Of a stretch of 64,000 nucleotides of DNA, positions 23,617 to 35,694 are shown in pieces; position 1 is the first letter of the stretch, and every line of letters starts with the position of its first letter. The DNA lies in contig OZ231126.1 in the NCBI GenBank assembly GCA_965153355.1, positions 79,174,001-79,238,000 on the forward strand, given 5' to 3'. The position numbers and the translations under genes are program-made. This stretch comes from Flaccisagitta enflata. Its lineage: Eukaryota; Chaetognatha; Sagittoidea; Aphragmophora. Under the pieces are notes generated by a model. The model made no database searches, had not been told where the DNA came from, and saw nothing but the letters and a program-made list of their open reading frames with translations.

Positions 23617-23974
23617 ATGTATCGCACATGGTCACCCGATGCCCTGCTTGGAGTGAGAGCAGGGCAACAGCCCCAAGGAGCCGATGTCCAGTGGGACACG
23701 GGGCTGAGTTTCCATACGTCCTAAAAGGGCATATTTGAGGCCTATGATATCATACTGTAATTACGCATTTTTTTCAATTTTCTGTCAAATTTCCATGTTA
23801 TTCAATTTTTTTACTTATTTGTAAATTTTACACATTATTCAATGGGAAGTTAGCGCTTTGTCAATGTGATTTTGAAGCTTGAGAAGTTTCCGGGGGGCGG
23901 GCAGACGGATGGAGGAACGTATGGAAATTCACCTCTGTGTCCTACAGGACATCGGCCCTTTGGGTTCGCTGCAC
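23617..23974. mobile_element. GCAGCGGCCCC inverted-repeat element, copy 3
   Basis: Left: ATCGCACATGGTCACCCGAT, GCCCTGCTTGGAGTGAGAGC, AGCCCCAAGGAGCCGATGTC. Right: GTGTCCTACAGGACATCGGC followed by CCTTTGGGTTCGCTGC. The core lacks the tandem array and has only a short GGCGGGCAGACGGATGG tract. Confidence 0.65.
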
Positions 23975-24049
23975 AAAAACCATGACTGGTACATGTGACA
24001 CAAACAGCAGTGGAGAGCAAGTTACTGAGTTACTCGGCGGGCGGGAGGC

Positions 24050-24190
24050 GCTAGTATAGGCACTGGTAGAAGTGGTGGTCGTGCCGTAGTGGAGGCGCGG
24101 GTGGAAGTGGCGGTGGAGGCGGTGGTAGTGGCGCCGGTCGAGAAGCCTTTGCAAGCGGCGGTGAAGGTGGTGGACGCCATTTCTTTTACT
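24050..24190 (-). repeat. GGT-rich short repeat, unnamed minus-strand open frame
   Basis: GTGGTGG/GGCGGTGG units. A minus-strand open frame from a possible ATG at 24179 reads Thr/Ala/Ser repeats. I do not call it a gene. Confidence 0.4.
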
Positions 24191-24272
24191 TCACCTCTTT
24201 GAAGCAAGCAATCTCTCAATTATGAATGCCAGATTCACATCGCCGCGGTTTTCTGCCTCTGCTTCTTCCTCT

Positions 24273-24348
24273 TTTTCTTCTTCTTCTTCTTCTTCTTCTT
24301 CTTCTTCTTCTTCTTCTTCTTCTTCTTCTTCTTCTTCTTCTTCTTCCA
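24273..24348. repeat. TTC-trinucleotide array
   Basis: About 76 bp of (TTC)n. Confidence 0.96.
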
Positions 24349-24670
24349 TTTTCTTTTCTCTAATGAGAGAAATGTTTCTGAGTTTTAACATAAAACTTCC
24401 ATTTTGAAGAGTTGCGTGTGGGACGCGGACGAGGCTGAGTGCTGAGTGGGGCGGTAGCAGCAAGCCCTTACACTTGTAAGTCATTCCATTTCAAATCCAT
24501 TACGCCTCTCGCCTCGGAATTTGCTTCCAGACATGTATGAAGGGATATATGCAGATGGGCGTTTACTAACCGCACAGACTAACCATTGCAAGTCACCAAT
24601 GAGATGAAACTTGTCTGGACAATGGTTTGAGTCACAGTTCTATCTGGATTCGGTAAAAGAAACAAATGGA

Positions 24671-24671
24671 G

Positions 24672-24705
<34 letters not shown>

Positions 24706-24804
24706 GGACGTCAGAAGACAAAATTTGCTAAACGAGTTGGACAGAAACATTCAAAAATATCCTAACAGGAATCTAGACAGACTCAGCAAGAACTAGTACT
24801 TCGA

Positions 24805-24875
<71 letters not shown>
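24671..24875. repeat. Two GACA tetranucleotide arrays
   Basis: (GACA)n at about 24671-24704 and 24809-24875, separated by about 105 bp. Confidence 0.95.
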
Positions 24876-24880
<5 letters not shown>

Positions 24881-25029
24881 GCAACCAGTAAGAAATTGAT
24901 TAGAAGTAGACGAGTTAGAAAGCGAGTAAGACCCTACTTCTTGGGTCGATTCCATATTCATGAATGCCGAAATTATGTGGAGCGCGCGCATAGAAAGAGG
25001 AGAAAGTAGAAAGTTAGAAGCCAAAGGAA

Positions 25030-25231
25030 ACAAGGCCGGATACACGGCCATCAGTTGCGGACGGGTGGGCAGGGGCATCCAACCTCAATCCACACCACAA
25101 GTCCCCCACTCACATGCACAAAAAGCATCTAAAACGCTCATTTCCTCACTTTTCGACTCGTGCTGACGGACCGACCAACCAACGGACGGACGGACGGACA
25201 AAGCCTCTTATAGAGTTGCGTGTCCGCAACT
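25030..25231 (-). mobile_element. Hairpin-GTCY element, complete copy (AGTTGC subfamily)
   Basis: The minus strand begins AGTTGCGGACACGCAACT (25214-25231), then CTCTATAAGAGGCTTTGTCC, (GTCC)n and GGTTGGTCGG. It ends with GATGCCCCTGCCCACCC and GTCCGCAACT (25053-25062, the complement of its own 5' arm). The terminal hairpin GGCCGTGTATCCGGCC and TTGTT follow at about 25031-25051. It shows every part of the family architecture. Confidence 0.8.
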
Positions 25232-25248
25232 AAAAAATAAAAAAGTCA

Positions 25249-25250
<2 letters not shown>

Positions 25251-25305
<55 letters not shown>
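25251..25305. repeat. GA-dinucleotide array
   Basis: About 55 bp of (GA)n, 20 bp from the hairpin of the preceding element. Confidence 0.96.
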
Positions 25306-25307
<2 letters not shown>

Positions 25308-25404
25308 AGACTGAGGCTGTCTCCACGCAAACGAGGCCATGTGGGATATCAAGTGAAAGAAAAGAGTCAGAGAAACGTTTGACTGACTTTTTATTTCTAT
25401 TTTC

Positions 25405-25480
25405 CCAGTTTTTAGTCGCGTGCACGCGTCTCTACACCTCGTCGTGTCGTGTCGGTCGGTCGGTAGGTCCATTGGTCTGT
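25405..25480 (+). mobile_element. Hairpin-GTCY element, 5' end
   Basis: TTTTTAGTCGCGTGCACGCG, then TCTCTACACCTCGTCGTGTC and GGTCGGTCGG. No matching 3' end was found before the TAGGGTAC repeats. Confidence 0.6.
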
Positions 25481-25494
25481 CACATTTTAAGAAT

Positions 25495-25745
25495 TATGAC
25501 TTTTTAAGTTTTTTTAAGGTAATTTAAGGTACTCTAGGGTACTTCAGGGTACTTTAGGGTACTTAAGTTATTCTAGGTACTTAAGGTACTTTAGGGTACT
25601 TTCAGATATTTTCAGGTACTTATGGGTATTTTCGAGTGTATTTGAGTAATTTTGAGTATCTTTGGGTATTCTTTGGTATTTTTGGGTGTTTTGGGTGCAA
25701 TTGGGTATTTTTGGGTATTTTGGGTATTTTGGTTATTTTGGGTAT
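25495..25745. repeat. Degenerate ~10-bp TTTAGGGTAC array
   Basis: TTTAGGGTAC and TTTGGGTATT units drift along the stretch. It may be the tandem core of the hairpin element just upstream. Confidence 0.75.
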
Positions 25746-25774
25746 CTCTCAACTTTTTACTGGACAGACGTTAT

Positions 25775-26283
25775 AAAGTTTTAGTATGTAGTTATGCAGT
25801 ATGAAGTTGAAGTGTGTAGTATGTAGTATGTTGTTATGTAGTATGAAGTTATGTAAAATGAAGTTGTAGTATGTAGTATGCAGTTATGCAGTGTATAAGT
25901 AGTATGCAGTGTATAGTGCGTAGTATGTAAAAGTATATATCTAGTATGAAGTTTTAGTATGTATGTAGTTTGAAGTTGCAGTATGTAGTTATTTAGTATG
26001 AAGTTATGTAGCGTAAAGTTGTAGTATGTAGTATGCAATTATGTAGTATGAAGTTTTGTAGTATGACGTTGTAGTATGTAGTATGTAAGAAGTATGTAAA
26101 ATGTAGTATGAAGTATGAAGGAGTATGTTTGTAGTATCAAGTTGTAGTATGTATGTAGTATGTAGTATGTATGTAGTATGAAGTTACGGTATGTAGCAAT
26201 GTAATATGAAGTATGTAATATGACGTTGTAGTATGCAGTATGTCAAAGTATGCATGTAGTTTGAAGTTGTAGTATGTATGTAG
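25775..26283. repeat. TAGTATG satellite, left part
   Basis: Irregular repeats of GTAGTATGTAGTATGAAGTT. The array resumes at 27129, interrupted by the element at 26286-27128. Confidence 0.85.
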
Positions 26284-26285
26284 TA

Positions 26286-27128
26286 CAGTTAAGCTTCACT
26301 AAAAGGCATCTCAAGGGACCAGTGGATTTCATGCCTTCAAGACGGGGTGCCTTATAGCCAAGCATGTACATTTCTGCACCATACTGTATACATAAGGCTC
26401 AAATATGCCTCACTTATTCTATCTTTTGGTTTGATACGCAATCAAATAGGCATAGATGGATACTTTGAAGTGACAACAAAGAATATTTGGATCTTTTTTT
26501 CCTTTTTGCAAAAAGTAAACAGTTTCACCATTATCATTATTCATTTACTAGCTCGCCCCCTAACTTAGCATGAATAAGACCAGACTGACTTTGAAACTTG
26601 TATGGAATTGACTATTCTTATACCTTTTACTCTTAAAACATTCAGTGGTTGAAAATGTCATAGAGACATTATCGTGTTATCATCGATCTCTTATTGACAT
26701 GGATTCATCGACTAATCGACTTTCACTCCTCTTCTTTTTCATCATCTCCCTACTCTCTCTTCGCGTACTCTTCATCGTAATCATCCATGCTCCTTTTTAT
26801 CATCGGTATACCTCTTCATCGTCATTGGTATTCCTCTTCATCATCGTTATCGATCTCATCGGTACTTCTTCTCCGTCTTTTGTCTTATCTACCACACTTA
26901 GCTTATCCACCTCCACCACTTTGTTTGTCAGATGCCTTCAAAGCGAGCAAAATATTCACCAACAACCCCATATTACATGCGCTATAATGAAATTTGCCTA
27001 ATAGGCGGGTGCCTTATATGCGGGGCTTATCAACAAAGGGATTAAGAGAAAAAAGTTGGGACTTTTCAAATCATGCCTTGATGCGAGGGATGCCTTATTA
27101 GCGGGTGCGCTCTAGTGAAGCTCGACTG
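26286..27128. mobile_element. Pogo/Tigger-like MITE with TA target site
   Basis: The ends are CAGTTAAGCTTCACTA on the left and, reverse-complemented, CAGTCGAGCTTCACTA on the right, both flanked by TA (26284-26285, 27129-27130). CAGT(T/C)(A/G)AGCTTCACTA-type ends are typical of pogo-group elements. Inward the arms share GGCAT and GGTGCC-like blocks. The 843-bp interior has no transposase. It inserted into the TAGTATG satellite. Confidence 0.8.
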
Positions 27129-27265
27129 TATGTATGTAGTACGTATGCAGTATGTATGTTGTATGTAGTATGCAGTATGAAGTTGCAGTATGAAGATATG
27201 TGGTATGAAGTTGTATTATGTAGTATGTAATAATGTAGTAAAAAGTTGTGTAGCTGTGTGTAACG
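27129..27265. repeat. TAGTATG satellite, right part
   Basis: Continuation of the array at 25775-26283 beyond the inserted element. Confidence 0.8.
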
Positions 27266-27900
27266 AAGCAGGCCTATTGGGCTCGTTTTTCCTTCATACG
27301 CTTCATTCGTAGACAGAGGATATTCGTTTTACACAAAGACGCCTGCTATGCGTTGATGCAAAACAGTATGTTTCTGATTTCTAGATAGTAGATAGTATCC
27401 AGTAGATACAATAGAGCTTCACTGGTGCGCATGTCAGGAGACTAGACGAGCCCTATTGGCAAATGTCAATAAAACAAGGCGACTTAGGCCAACATGTGCG
27501 CCGTGTAGATTATCGAACAAATGCGTATGCCGACCAACGAACCAACCAACGAACTGATCCAGCAACCGACCAACTGATAAAATCTCTTCTTTGGCGCAGA
27601 CAAAAACTATACAAACTAATTGAAAGGATATGAAGATTCATATTTCATAGGCGAGCGTGCCTTATAAGTGAGTGTGCTATGAAGGTTTCCTTGTTGGTGC
27701 ACGGCAGTATGTTTCTCCCTCCTTGATTTCTTCTGTTTCGAGCGAGCAGTCTCGGACCTAATCACACATTCGCGAGCCCATTATTCCCAAGGACTTACAG
27801 TTAATACACTAAATGGTTACAAATGTTCTCCTGGCAGATGATCGCGCTAATGGGGTGACAAATTTACGCATATGCACTTATGCAGTGATGTTAACTAAGT
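27266..27900. other. Decayed mobile-element remnants
   Basis: AGAGCTTCACTGGTGCGCAT at about 27413 and the inverted GTGCTATGAAGGTTTCC near 27690 look like worn pogo-like ends. GCCGACCAACGAACCAACCA near 27530 with GTGCGCC at 27503 resembles a worn minus-strand hairpin-GTCY copy. No gene is seen. Confidence 0.4.
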
Positions 27901-27908
27901 ATTGGCGC

Positions 27909-28047
27909 TAGGGATGTGGAAGCGATTGACCGCTTCCATTTTAGAGGATGGGATAGCTACTAGTATTTGTAATACAAAATGGAAGCGGAAGCGGTGGTAG
28001 CGGAAGCGGTGGAAGCGGCACTAAAATCGACAGCTTCCACATCCCTA
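27909..28047 (+). mobile_element. hAT-type MITE with perfect 8-bp target duplication
   Basis: The 139-bp element begins TAGGGATGTGGAAGCG and ends CTTCCACATCCCTA. It is flanked by ATTGGCGC at 27901-27908 and 28048-28055. The interior is GGAAGCGG-rich and can fold back on itself. Too short to code. Confidence 0.9.
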
Positions 28048-28071
28048 ATTGGCGCGTTCAATCCTGCGAGG

Positions 28072-28195
28072 TAGGGATGTGGAAGAGGTTGGTTTTTCAT
28101 GCCGCTTCCATCGCTTCCGCTTCCGCTTCCGCCTTTTTTTTTTGCAGTTCAATCATTAGTAGATTTCCCACCCATCAATCGCTTCCGCATCCCTA
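28072..28195 (-). mobile_element. hAT-type MITE, second adjacent copy
   Basis: Begins TAGGGATGTGGAAGAGG and ends CGCTTCCGCATCCCTA, in the opposite orientation to its neighbour 24 bp away. The flanks CTGCGAGG (28064-28071) and CTGCCAGG (28196-28203) form an 8-bp duplication with one mismatch. Confidence 0.8.
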
Positions 28196-28529
28196 CTGCC
28201 AGGTGTAGCAAACCCATGTGCCATCTTCCATTACCACACTAATCCGTTGCAGCAAAGCAAATGCCAAAGAATGGGTGCATGGAAAACAAAACTTGTTGCA
28301 TCATCACAATGCATATATCCCGTGATGTTTGAAAGTATGGGCTCGAACCATCATGAAAGGTCCTAGAAGCAAATCTACGAGCAATCTTCCCTTCTCTTGA
28401 ACTGATACGTCGCAGCTAAGCCAACGCCTAAGAATGAGTGCATGAAGAACAAAACTTGTTGCATCATCACAATTCATTATGCATTCAGGGGGCGTTTCTA
28501 GTCAGAGAAAACCGCGTTTTGAACGGGCC
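28196..28529. other. Unique sequence with a short direct repeat
   Basis: A CAAAACTTGTTGCATCATCACAAT-like stretch occurs at about 28287 and again at about 28448 within similar context, suggesting a diverged ~160-bp tandem duplication. No gene seen. Confidence 0.5.
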
Positions 28530-28685
28530 ACTCGGTCGCTCGCTACATTCGTTCGCTCGCACTGCTCACTCCACTCACTCGATCCGCAGCGCTTCGCTTC
28601 GCTACGCTCGCTCCATTCACGGGATTGCTTCGCTCGCTCGCTCTGTTCACGGGCTCGCTCACTCACTTCGCTCACTCCCTCGTGG
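28530..28685. repeat. CGCTCGCT CpG-rich short repeat
   Basis: Interleaved CGCTCGCT, TTCGCT and CCATTCACGGG units. It is similar in reverse orientation to 7560-7665, including flanking AAACGCG motifs, so it is probably part of a dispersed element of about 250 bp. Confidence 0.6.
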
Positions 28686-28883
28686 GACGGTTGAAATTCT
28701 TGAATATGTGTTTACACTGTTATCGCGTTTCACAGGAAGAAACGCGTCTTTGGCGCTCACTAGAAACACTCCCTCAAACAGAGAAAGCTTTGTCAATTGC
28801 GTGCGCGTGCAACTCAAATCTTTTTTCAAGGTGCATGTTATTTACTAGATTCTTTCTTGTATCTTTTTCTCCTTTCTTTTTTT

Positions 28884-29090
28884 AGTTGCAAACACGCGAC
28901 TCTATAAGAAGCTTTGTCTGTCCATTGGTCTGTCCATTGGTCCGTTTGTGAGAAAATACGCATATATGATGCTGCAGTTGAGATGGTATGTGTGTGTGAG
29001 TGAGCATGGGGTGGGGGAGGGGATGGATGAGGTTAGTATGCCCCTGCCCACCCATCCGCAACGATGTTGTGACCCCGCGTCACTTGTTTC
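28884..29090 (+). mobile_element. Hairpin-GTCY element, complete copy (GTGAC terminal hairpin)
   Basis: The 5' hairpin AGTTGCAAACACGCGACT (28884-28901, one G-T wobble) is followed by CTCTATAAGAAGCTTTGTCT and GTCCATTGGTCTGTCC. The 3' region reads CCCCTGCCCACCCATCCGCA and AC, then the terminal hairpin GTGACCCCGCGTCAC (29069-29083) and TTGTTTC. Confidence 0.75.
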
Positions 29091-29095
29091 TTTGT

Positions 29096-29262
29096 AGTGG
29101 CTTTGTCCGTCCGTCAATCCGTTGGTTCATTAGTTCGTCGGTCCATTGGTCAGTTGATCAAGTTGAAACGTGGGAAACAAGTGGGGTGTGGATGGGGACT
29201 GGACGCCCCTGCCCACCCATCCGCAACGATATTGTAAATTTGTAACCCCGTATTACTTGTTC
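29096..29262 (+). mobile_element. Hairpin-GTCY element, tandem 5'-truncated copy (GTAA terminal hairpin)
   Basis: It starts GGCTTTGTCCGTCCGTC directly after the preceding copy. It ends CCCCTGCCCACCCATCCGCA, then GTAACCCCGTATTAC (29242-29256) and TTGTTC. Relative to the neighbour the terminal stem changed from GTGAC/GTCAC to GTAA/TTAC, keeping the pairing. Confidence 0.7.
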
Positions 29263-29840
29263 TTCTTTCCCTCTAACTTTGCCATCGCTGCGCCTGCGCG
29301 CGCGCTCCCGGATTCAATTTGGTTTTCTTGATGACAAACTTTCCGCTCCGACAAAAAAAGAGGACAAAATGAAGGTAAGGGAGACCCTATTCTTGGAAAA
29401 CAGAGCGAGGAAACCCACGCATCTGTGGCATGGGAGAATGAGAGAGAGAGAGAGAGAGAGCTAAATCTGCACCCACAGTAGTGACACGAGGGGAAAAAGA
29501 AAAAGAATCCGAAAAATGAATTTTGTAAAGAAAATGATTTCTCATTATTGAAAAAAAGCATTACAAAGCACGTGCCATGGATGCCATGAAAAGTAGGTGT
29601 CGAGGGGTGGGGAGTTGTACAGATTCTTTCCGCCGTAAATTAAAAAAAAAAGAAAAAATAAAGAAAAGAAAAAAAGAAAAGAAAAAAAAAGGCAAGAAAT
29701 CAGAATTGTATGTACCAAAGGACCTGATGACTGTTCCGAATGAATGAGCGAGTTCCCATCTACCATTTGGCGAGGAGGGCAGAAATATTTTACATTGCAA
29801 AGTACGCTTTCTACATTAGCATTTGTGATAGGTTACCTCG
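29263..29840. other. Mostly unique sequence, short GA run
   Basis: (GA)n of about 22 bp at 29440 and A-rich runs near 29640-29690. No gene recognised. Confidence 0.35.
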
Positions 29841-30515
<675 letters not shown>

Positions 30516-31085
30516 TCCTTCTCTACAATGAATCTAAGATGCAGTTGGCGACAGCCGCGACAAGCTCTCAAGCCGGAAACGGCAAAGCACCTTTTCTTAA
30601 GTAAAAGTGAGAGAATAAGCGATGAAATGGAGCGGGAAAAGTGCCGCTTGACTTCAATTTGTATTCTATCGTCGCAAAAATGACGCAATTGATATCCATG
30701 AAAACCATAGGCTTGCAAAAACTATAGACAAATGAGATTAGGTTATCATGTTAATGAAGAAATGCGATGGTCATTGCATTTTGAATTCACAGCATGGTTG
30801 GTTTTCATGAAAATGACTTACTTGACTTAAAAACTCTCTCAGTTACCAAATTTTGTAATAGTCAATAAATCTTATCATTCCCAGGGTGTCGCGTTTCTTT
30901 TGGTGAAGATAGTATGCTTCCTATCTTTAAATAAATAAATAAAGAATTTCATTTTTATCCGCGACGGAATATCATTGTTGTCGTTGTTGTTATGCATTTT
31001 AAAAAAATGGATAACTTTTTTATGCTTATACCTATTTGGTTCATGTTTGGTGGAAAGCTGTACTAAGGTAAGGCGCTTCACATCC
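30516..31085. other. Unique sequence with weak coding-like stretch
   Basis: An ATG at 30541 opens a 20-codon frame (MQLATAATSSQAGNGKAPFL) that runs to a possible donor (CTTAA then GTAAAAG). Too short to support a call. The rest is unremarkable. Confidence 0.25.
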
Positions 31086-31196
31086 TATCTGATGTTTGTG
31101 AACCGACCAACCCAACCGGCCCAACCAGCCTACCGGCCTAAAAGTGAAAAACCTGCATAACTTTGGTATTTTTCAATCAATTTGGTTGAAAACTGG
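31086..31196. repeat. Direct repeat flanking the MITE, left copy
   Basis: CCGACCAACCCAACCGGCCC followed by AAAAGTGAAAAACCTGCATA and CAATTTGGTT. A diverged copy lies at 31820-31913. Confidence 0.7.
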
Positions 31197-31198
31197 TA

Positions 31199-31759
31199 CA
31201 GGGTGATCAAACTCAACTGGCAAAAAGTATTAAGCTTTTACTCTTCAATGCATTATTCCACTAATCTGAAATCATTTGTTTCTTAAAGTACCATGTTTTT
31301 TGTGTCTAAATTTCATAAGTCTGAGATGAATGGTTTCCTCACAACATCAATTTGAAGTAGAAAAAATAATTACACCTGTTAATCTATAGATCCTTTTGGT
31401 CAAATATATTTGTTTTTTCAAATGCTCCCACTGATACAAAAGCGGTCTCCAATGGCAACAATTCAAGTTATACTTCATTTGCGACTAATCTGACATCAAA
31501 AATTGAGTCTATTATGAAAAAAAAAACAATTAATTGAAAAATCTGGTGATATAAACAAAATTTATTGAGCAACAAGTGTAAATACTTGCTATTCTTAAAA
31601 TTTATGCTGTGGGCAAACTATCTAACTTAGAACTATGAAATTTAGACACAAAAAATGTAAAATATAGTATTTCAAGAGACAACTGATTCCAGATAAGTGA
31701 GATAATGCATATAAGAGTAAAAGCTTGATACTTTTTGCCAGTGGAGATTGATCACCCTG
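31199..31759. mobile_element. MITE with TA target site and ~120-bp inverted ends (mariner-like)
   Basis: Both ends start CAGGGTGATCAA and continue as inverted copies (CTGGCAAAAAGTAT, AAGCTTTTACTCT, TTTGTGTCTAAATTTCAT). TA lies outside each end (31197-31198, 31760-31761). The 561-bp body carries no ORF. Its CAGGGTG tip matches the element at 473. Confidence 0.82.
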
Positions 31760-31819
31760 TATGGAGTCTCTAAATGGAAGGAATCAACATATGTATGCGG
31801 TCTATATGCATTTGAGCAT

Positions 31820-31913
31820 GCTTACCGGCCAAACCGACCTACCACCCAACTAGCCTATTGACCAAAAAGTGAAAAACTTGCATATCTTTAACATTTTTCC
31901 ACCAATTTGGTTT
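31820..31913. repeat. Direct repeat flanking the MITE, right copy
   Basis: Diverged copy of 31086-31196 (AAAAGTGAAAAACTTGCATA and CCAATTTGGTT). The MITE sits between two units of an older tandem repeat. Confidence 0.65.
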
Positions 31914-32445
<532 letters not shown>

Positions 32446-32446
<1 letters not shown>

Positions 32447-35349
32447 AATGTGAAGATGAATGGGAAAGCCTTGAGTGCCTAAACACGCTTATATACTGTG
32501 TGGCTCTGGTCTTTACATACAAGGAGGGACAGGAATATGTTCTACACGAAAATAAAACAGTACCTAACCGCAATGATACCGAGCCGCCCTGGAAGCAAAG
32601 AATCTCAAGAAACATTGCTAGACTACGCCGTGAGGCTGATATCCTAAATGAGATGGTTGCTGGGAAGCTTAAAAAGAGAGGGTCAATCAAAAATGCGAAT
32701 CTTATAATGAGAAGATACCGATGCAATGGAGATAGAAATAGCCTAAAGAAACTTATTTTCGAACTAAAAACTAAAATCTCAGCTATGGCCACTAAGCTAA
32801 GAAGATACGAAACTGTTGAGAAATCAAAGAGACAGAATGACCTTTTTATCAAAAACCGAAAGCAATTTTACCGGGAAATAGAAACCGAACCCCAATTTGG
32901 TATCCCTACACCACCCTCTGAGAATGAACTCCGCGAATTCTGGGGTGAGAAGATATTTGGTCAAGGTGATCTATATAATGAGCACGCGGAATGGATCCCT
33001 CTCTGGCGAGAGAAGTATGTGGACCTACCTGAACAAGAGTGGGTAGATATAAGTGGGAGTGAACTTTCTAACCAGCTTGGCAGGCAAATGAACTGGAAAG
33101 CCCCAGGTATCGATTTGGTCCCTAACTTCTGGCTCAAAACCCTTGAATCCTCACATAATATACTGGCCCATGCTATGAACAAAAGTGTTTTAGAGCCCAA
33201 CTTGATACCCCAATGGCTTGTTACGGGAAGAACAACCCTCCTTGCTAAAAATGCCGAAACTAACAAGGCAAAAAACTTTAGACCAATCACATGCCTTACA
33301 ACCTTTTGGAAAACATTGACTGGAATATTGGCATCGAAAATTGAAAAACACCTAGAAAGCCATAATATTCTATCAACTGAACAACAGGGGGCCAAGAGGG
33401 GATCATATGGGACCAAGAGGCAACTAATAATCAACAAAACAGTACTTGAACACGCTGTTAAGTTTAGAAGAAATCTGTCTGTAACGTACATTGATTATCA
33501 AAAAGCTTACGATTCTGTCCCCCACCCCTGGATCCTTGAGACATTAAAAACCTATAAGATAAGCAACGTTATTATTGAGTTTCTGAGGTGTGCCATGCAA
33601 ATGTGGAATATCAAACTTGTGCTAAAACATGATAATGGTGTCCTTGAAGTCCCAAATATTATAATAAAGCGTGGCATATTTCAGGGTGACACGCTCTCGC
33701 CTCTCCTCTTTGTAATCGCAATCAACCCTCTGAGTTTCTTGCTAAACCAATCAGGGCATGGATATAAGATTGATGGGGTGACATTCAGCCACATCCTTTA
33801 CATGGATGATATCAAGACGTTCTCAGGAAGTGTAAATGGCAATAAGGATATCATTAAGATAATGTATGACTTCAGTGTTAGCATTGGAATGGCGTTTGGA
33901 ATTGACAAGTGTAAGGTGCTGAATCTATCAAGGGGAAAATACTGCCAGTATGGGGGTGTGATGTTGCCAAATGGCGAAACCATTGAGGAAATGAATGCTG
34001 ATGATGTCTATAAGTACCTGGGTGTAGTCGAGTGCACAGCAATAAAGCATGCAGAAATGAAAAGCAAAGTTCTTACTACATTCAAAAAACGTCTGAAGAG
34101 CATCCTGAGAACTGAGCTTAATGCAAGAAATGTGATGACTGCCATTGGGGAGTATGCTGTGCCTGTCCTATCATACACATTTGGTATTATCAACTGGACA
34201 GAACAGGAAATCAAAGATGCAGATATCCATGTGAGAAAGCAATTGAATCTATTTAGAATGTTTGAAATAAAGAGTGACGTGGATAGGCTCTATGTCTCAC
34301 GCTCAATGGGTGGAAGAGGACTGATGTCTATTTGGGACAGTTTTAAATGTACTCTTGTGCGGCTTGCCCACTTTATGCTGAATGCGAAGGACGAACAAAT
34401 AACAGCGTGCGCTCACTTTGAAAAAAATCTTCTTTTTTCAATCACAAAAAAGGCAACAAAATTTACTAATGCAGTAGAACTTACCTTGCCAACAGACCTC
34501 ATAAGCAAGCCAATACTACGCCAAGCTAAAATTGTTGCAAACAAATTCAAAGAGACACTGATAAAAGAAAGGTTTGAGAATTTCATGTCCAAGTCACAAC
34601 ATGGCATCCTGTTCCGCCAGATGAAGGAAAATGATATCAATACCAAATCGAGCCTTTCATGGCTGGAGAGATGCCACTTATCCCCACAAAGTGAATCCTA
34701 CATTTGCGGTATGCAGGAATTAGCAGTATTCACACGTTGGCATGAGTGCCATATCTTAAAGACCAGAACTGATGACACATGTAGGCTATGCAGAAAAGAA
34801 GCTGAAAGGACTTGCCACATTCTAGCTGGATGCGATACTTTAGCAAAAAAGGAGTATCTTGAAAGACACAACAATGTTGCTAAATATATTCACTTTGAAA
34901 TTTGCAAGAAATATAACATCCAAACAGAAAAGAAATGGCATTTACACCACCCACCAGAGGTACACTTGGACAGTCAGGTTGAGATAATCTGGGATGTGCC
35001 CTTAACTACTGATAGAGCAGTAGGTGCTAACCGGCCTGATATAGTCATCAGAGACAAGGTCGAAAGGAAGGTCTATATCATTGATGTCAGCTGCCCCAGC
35101 GATGTCAATGTCATCAAAAAGGAAAACGAAAAAACTTCTAAGTATTCCGGATTACGTGTAGAGCTGGGGAAAATGTGGAATAGTGAGGCCATTGTGGTCC
35201 CGGTTGTAATTGGGAGCTTAGGATGTATCTCCCATAACCTTTCCAGCTGCCTGAAAATGATCCCGGCTGATTTATCATTGGAAATGTGTCTGAAATTGAC
35301 TCTGCTTGGCAGTGAGAAAATTATGAGATCGTTTTTGTCAAGGAAATGA
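32446..35349 (+). CDS. R2/RLE-type non-LTR retrotransposon polyprotein: reverse transcriptase plus endonuclease, 5' truncated
   Basis: About 967 codons without a stop. A basic coiled N-terminal part comes first (PPWKQRISRNIARLRREADI). The reverse transcriptase includes FRPITCL (about 33277), YIDYQKAYDSV (33487), FQGDTLSP (33679) and YMDD (33799-33810). A C-terminal C-x2-C-x8-H-x4-C knuckle lies at 34759-34812 (CRLC onward). The restriction-like endonuclease follows, with RPD (35032-35040), IIDV (35056-35067) and KTSKY. This order defines LINEs of the R2/R4/CRE-type group, which nick the target and reverse transcribe in place. YMDD replaces the usual YADD. The frame stays open upstream to 32062 only because (CT)n reads Leu-Ser. 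The family's N-terminal DNA-binding fingers and a natural start are not visible, so it looks 5'-truncated into the microsatellite. All catalytic motifs seem intact. Confidence 0.93.
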
Positions 35350-35694
35350 TGAAATCGCCATCTTTACACTGTGTGACTGGGCCAAATCAAAATGTGTGGA
35401 CTGGTGTTGCCATTACGGCCTAAATTGTTTGTTCAAAGTTGGCTTTTGTTGGATTACCTATGAAGTGGATTACTTGAATCAAAACCACATCATCACCATA
35501 AACATTCTGAAATGCCTTTAGGATTAGGTCAATCCTCGGCTATCAGTCTCATGCTACCAAGACAGTTTAAGCTTGTGCAAGTACATGTATAAACTCTCTC
35601 TCTCTCTCACTGTCTCTGACAAATGATCATCGCCATCGGTTCGTCTTTTCAGTTTCGCGAATCCTGATTTTTTTGGCTTTGTAATTTCCCACTA
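35350..35694 (+). other. Probable 3' UTR of the LINE
   Basis: Sequence after the TGA stop. No A-tail or clear target duplication marks the 3' end; a short (CT)n lies at 35598. The next element begins at 35695. Confidence 0.4.

Noticed and set aside
24022-24219. Thr/Ala-rich minus-strand frame with an ATG at 24179 and a possible donor
   Set aside because: Composed of GGT-type repeats; the phase does not fit the exon candidate at 20126-20405.
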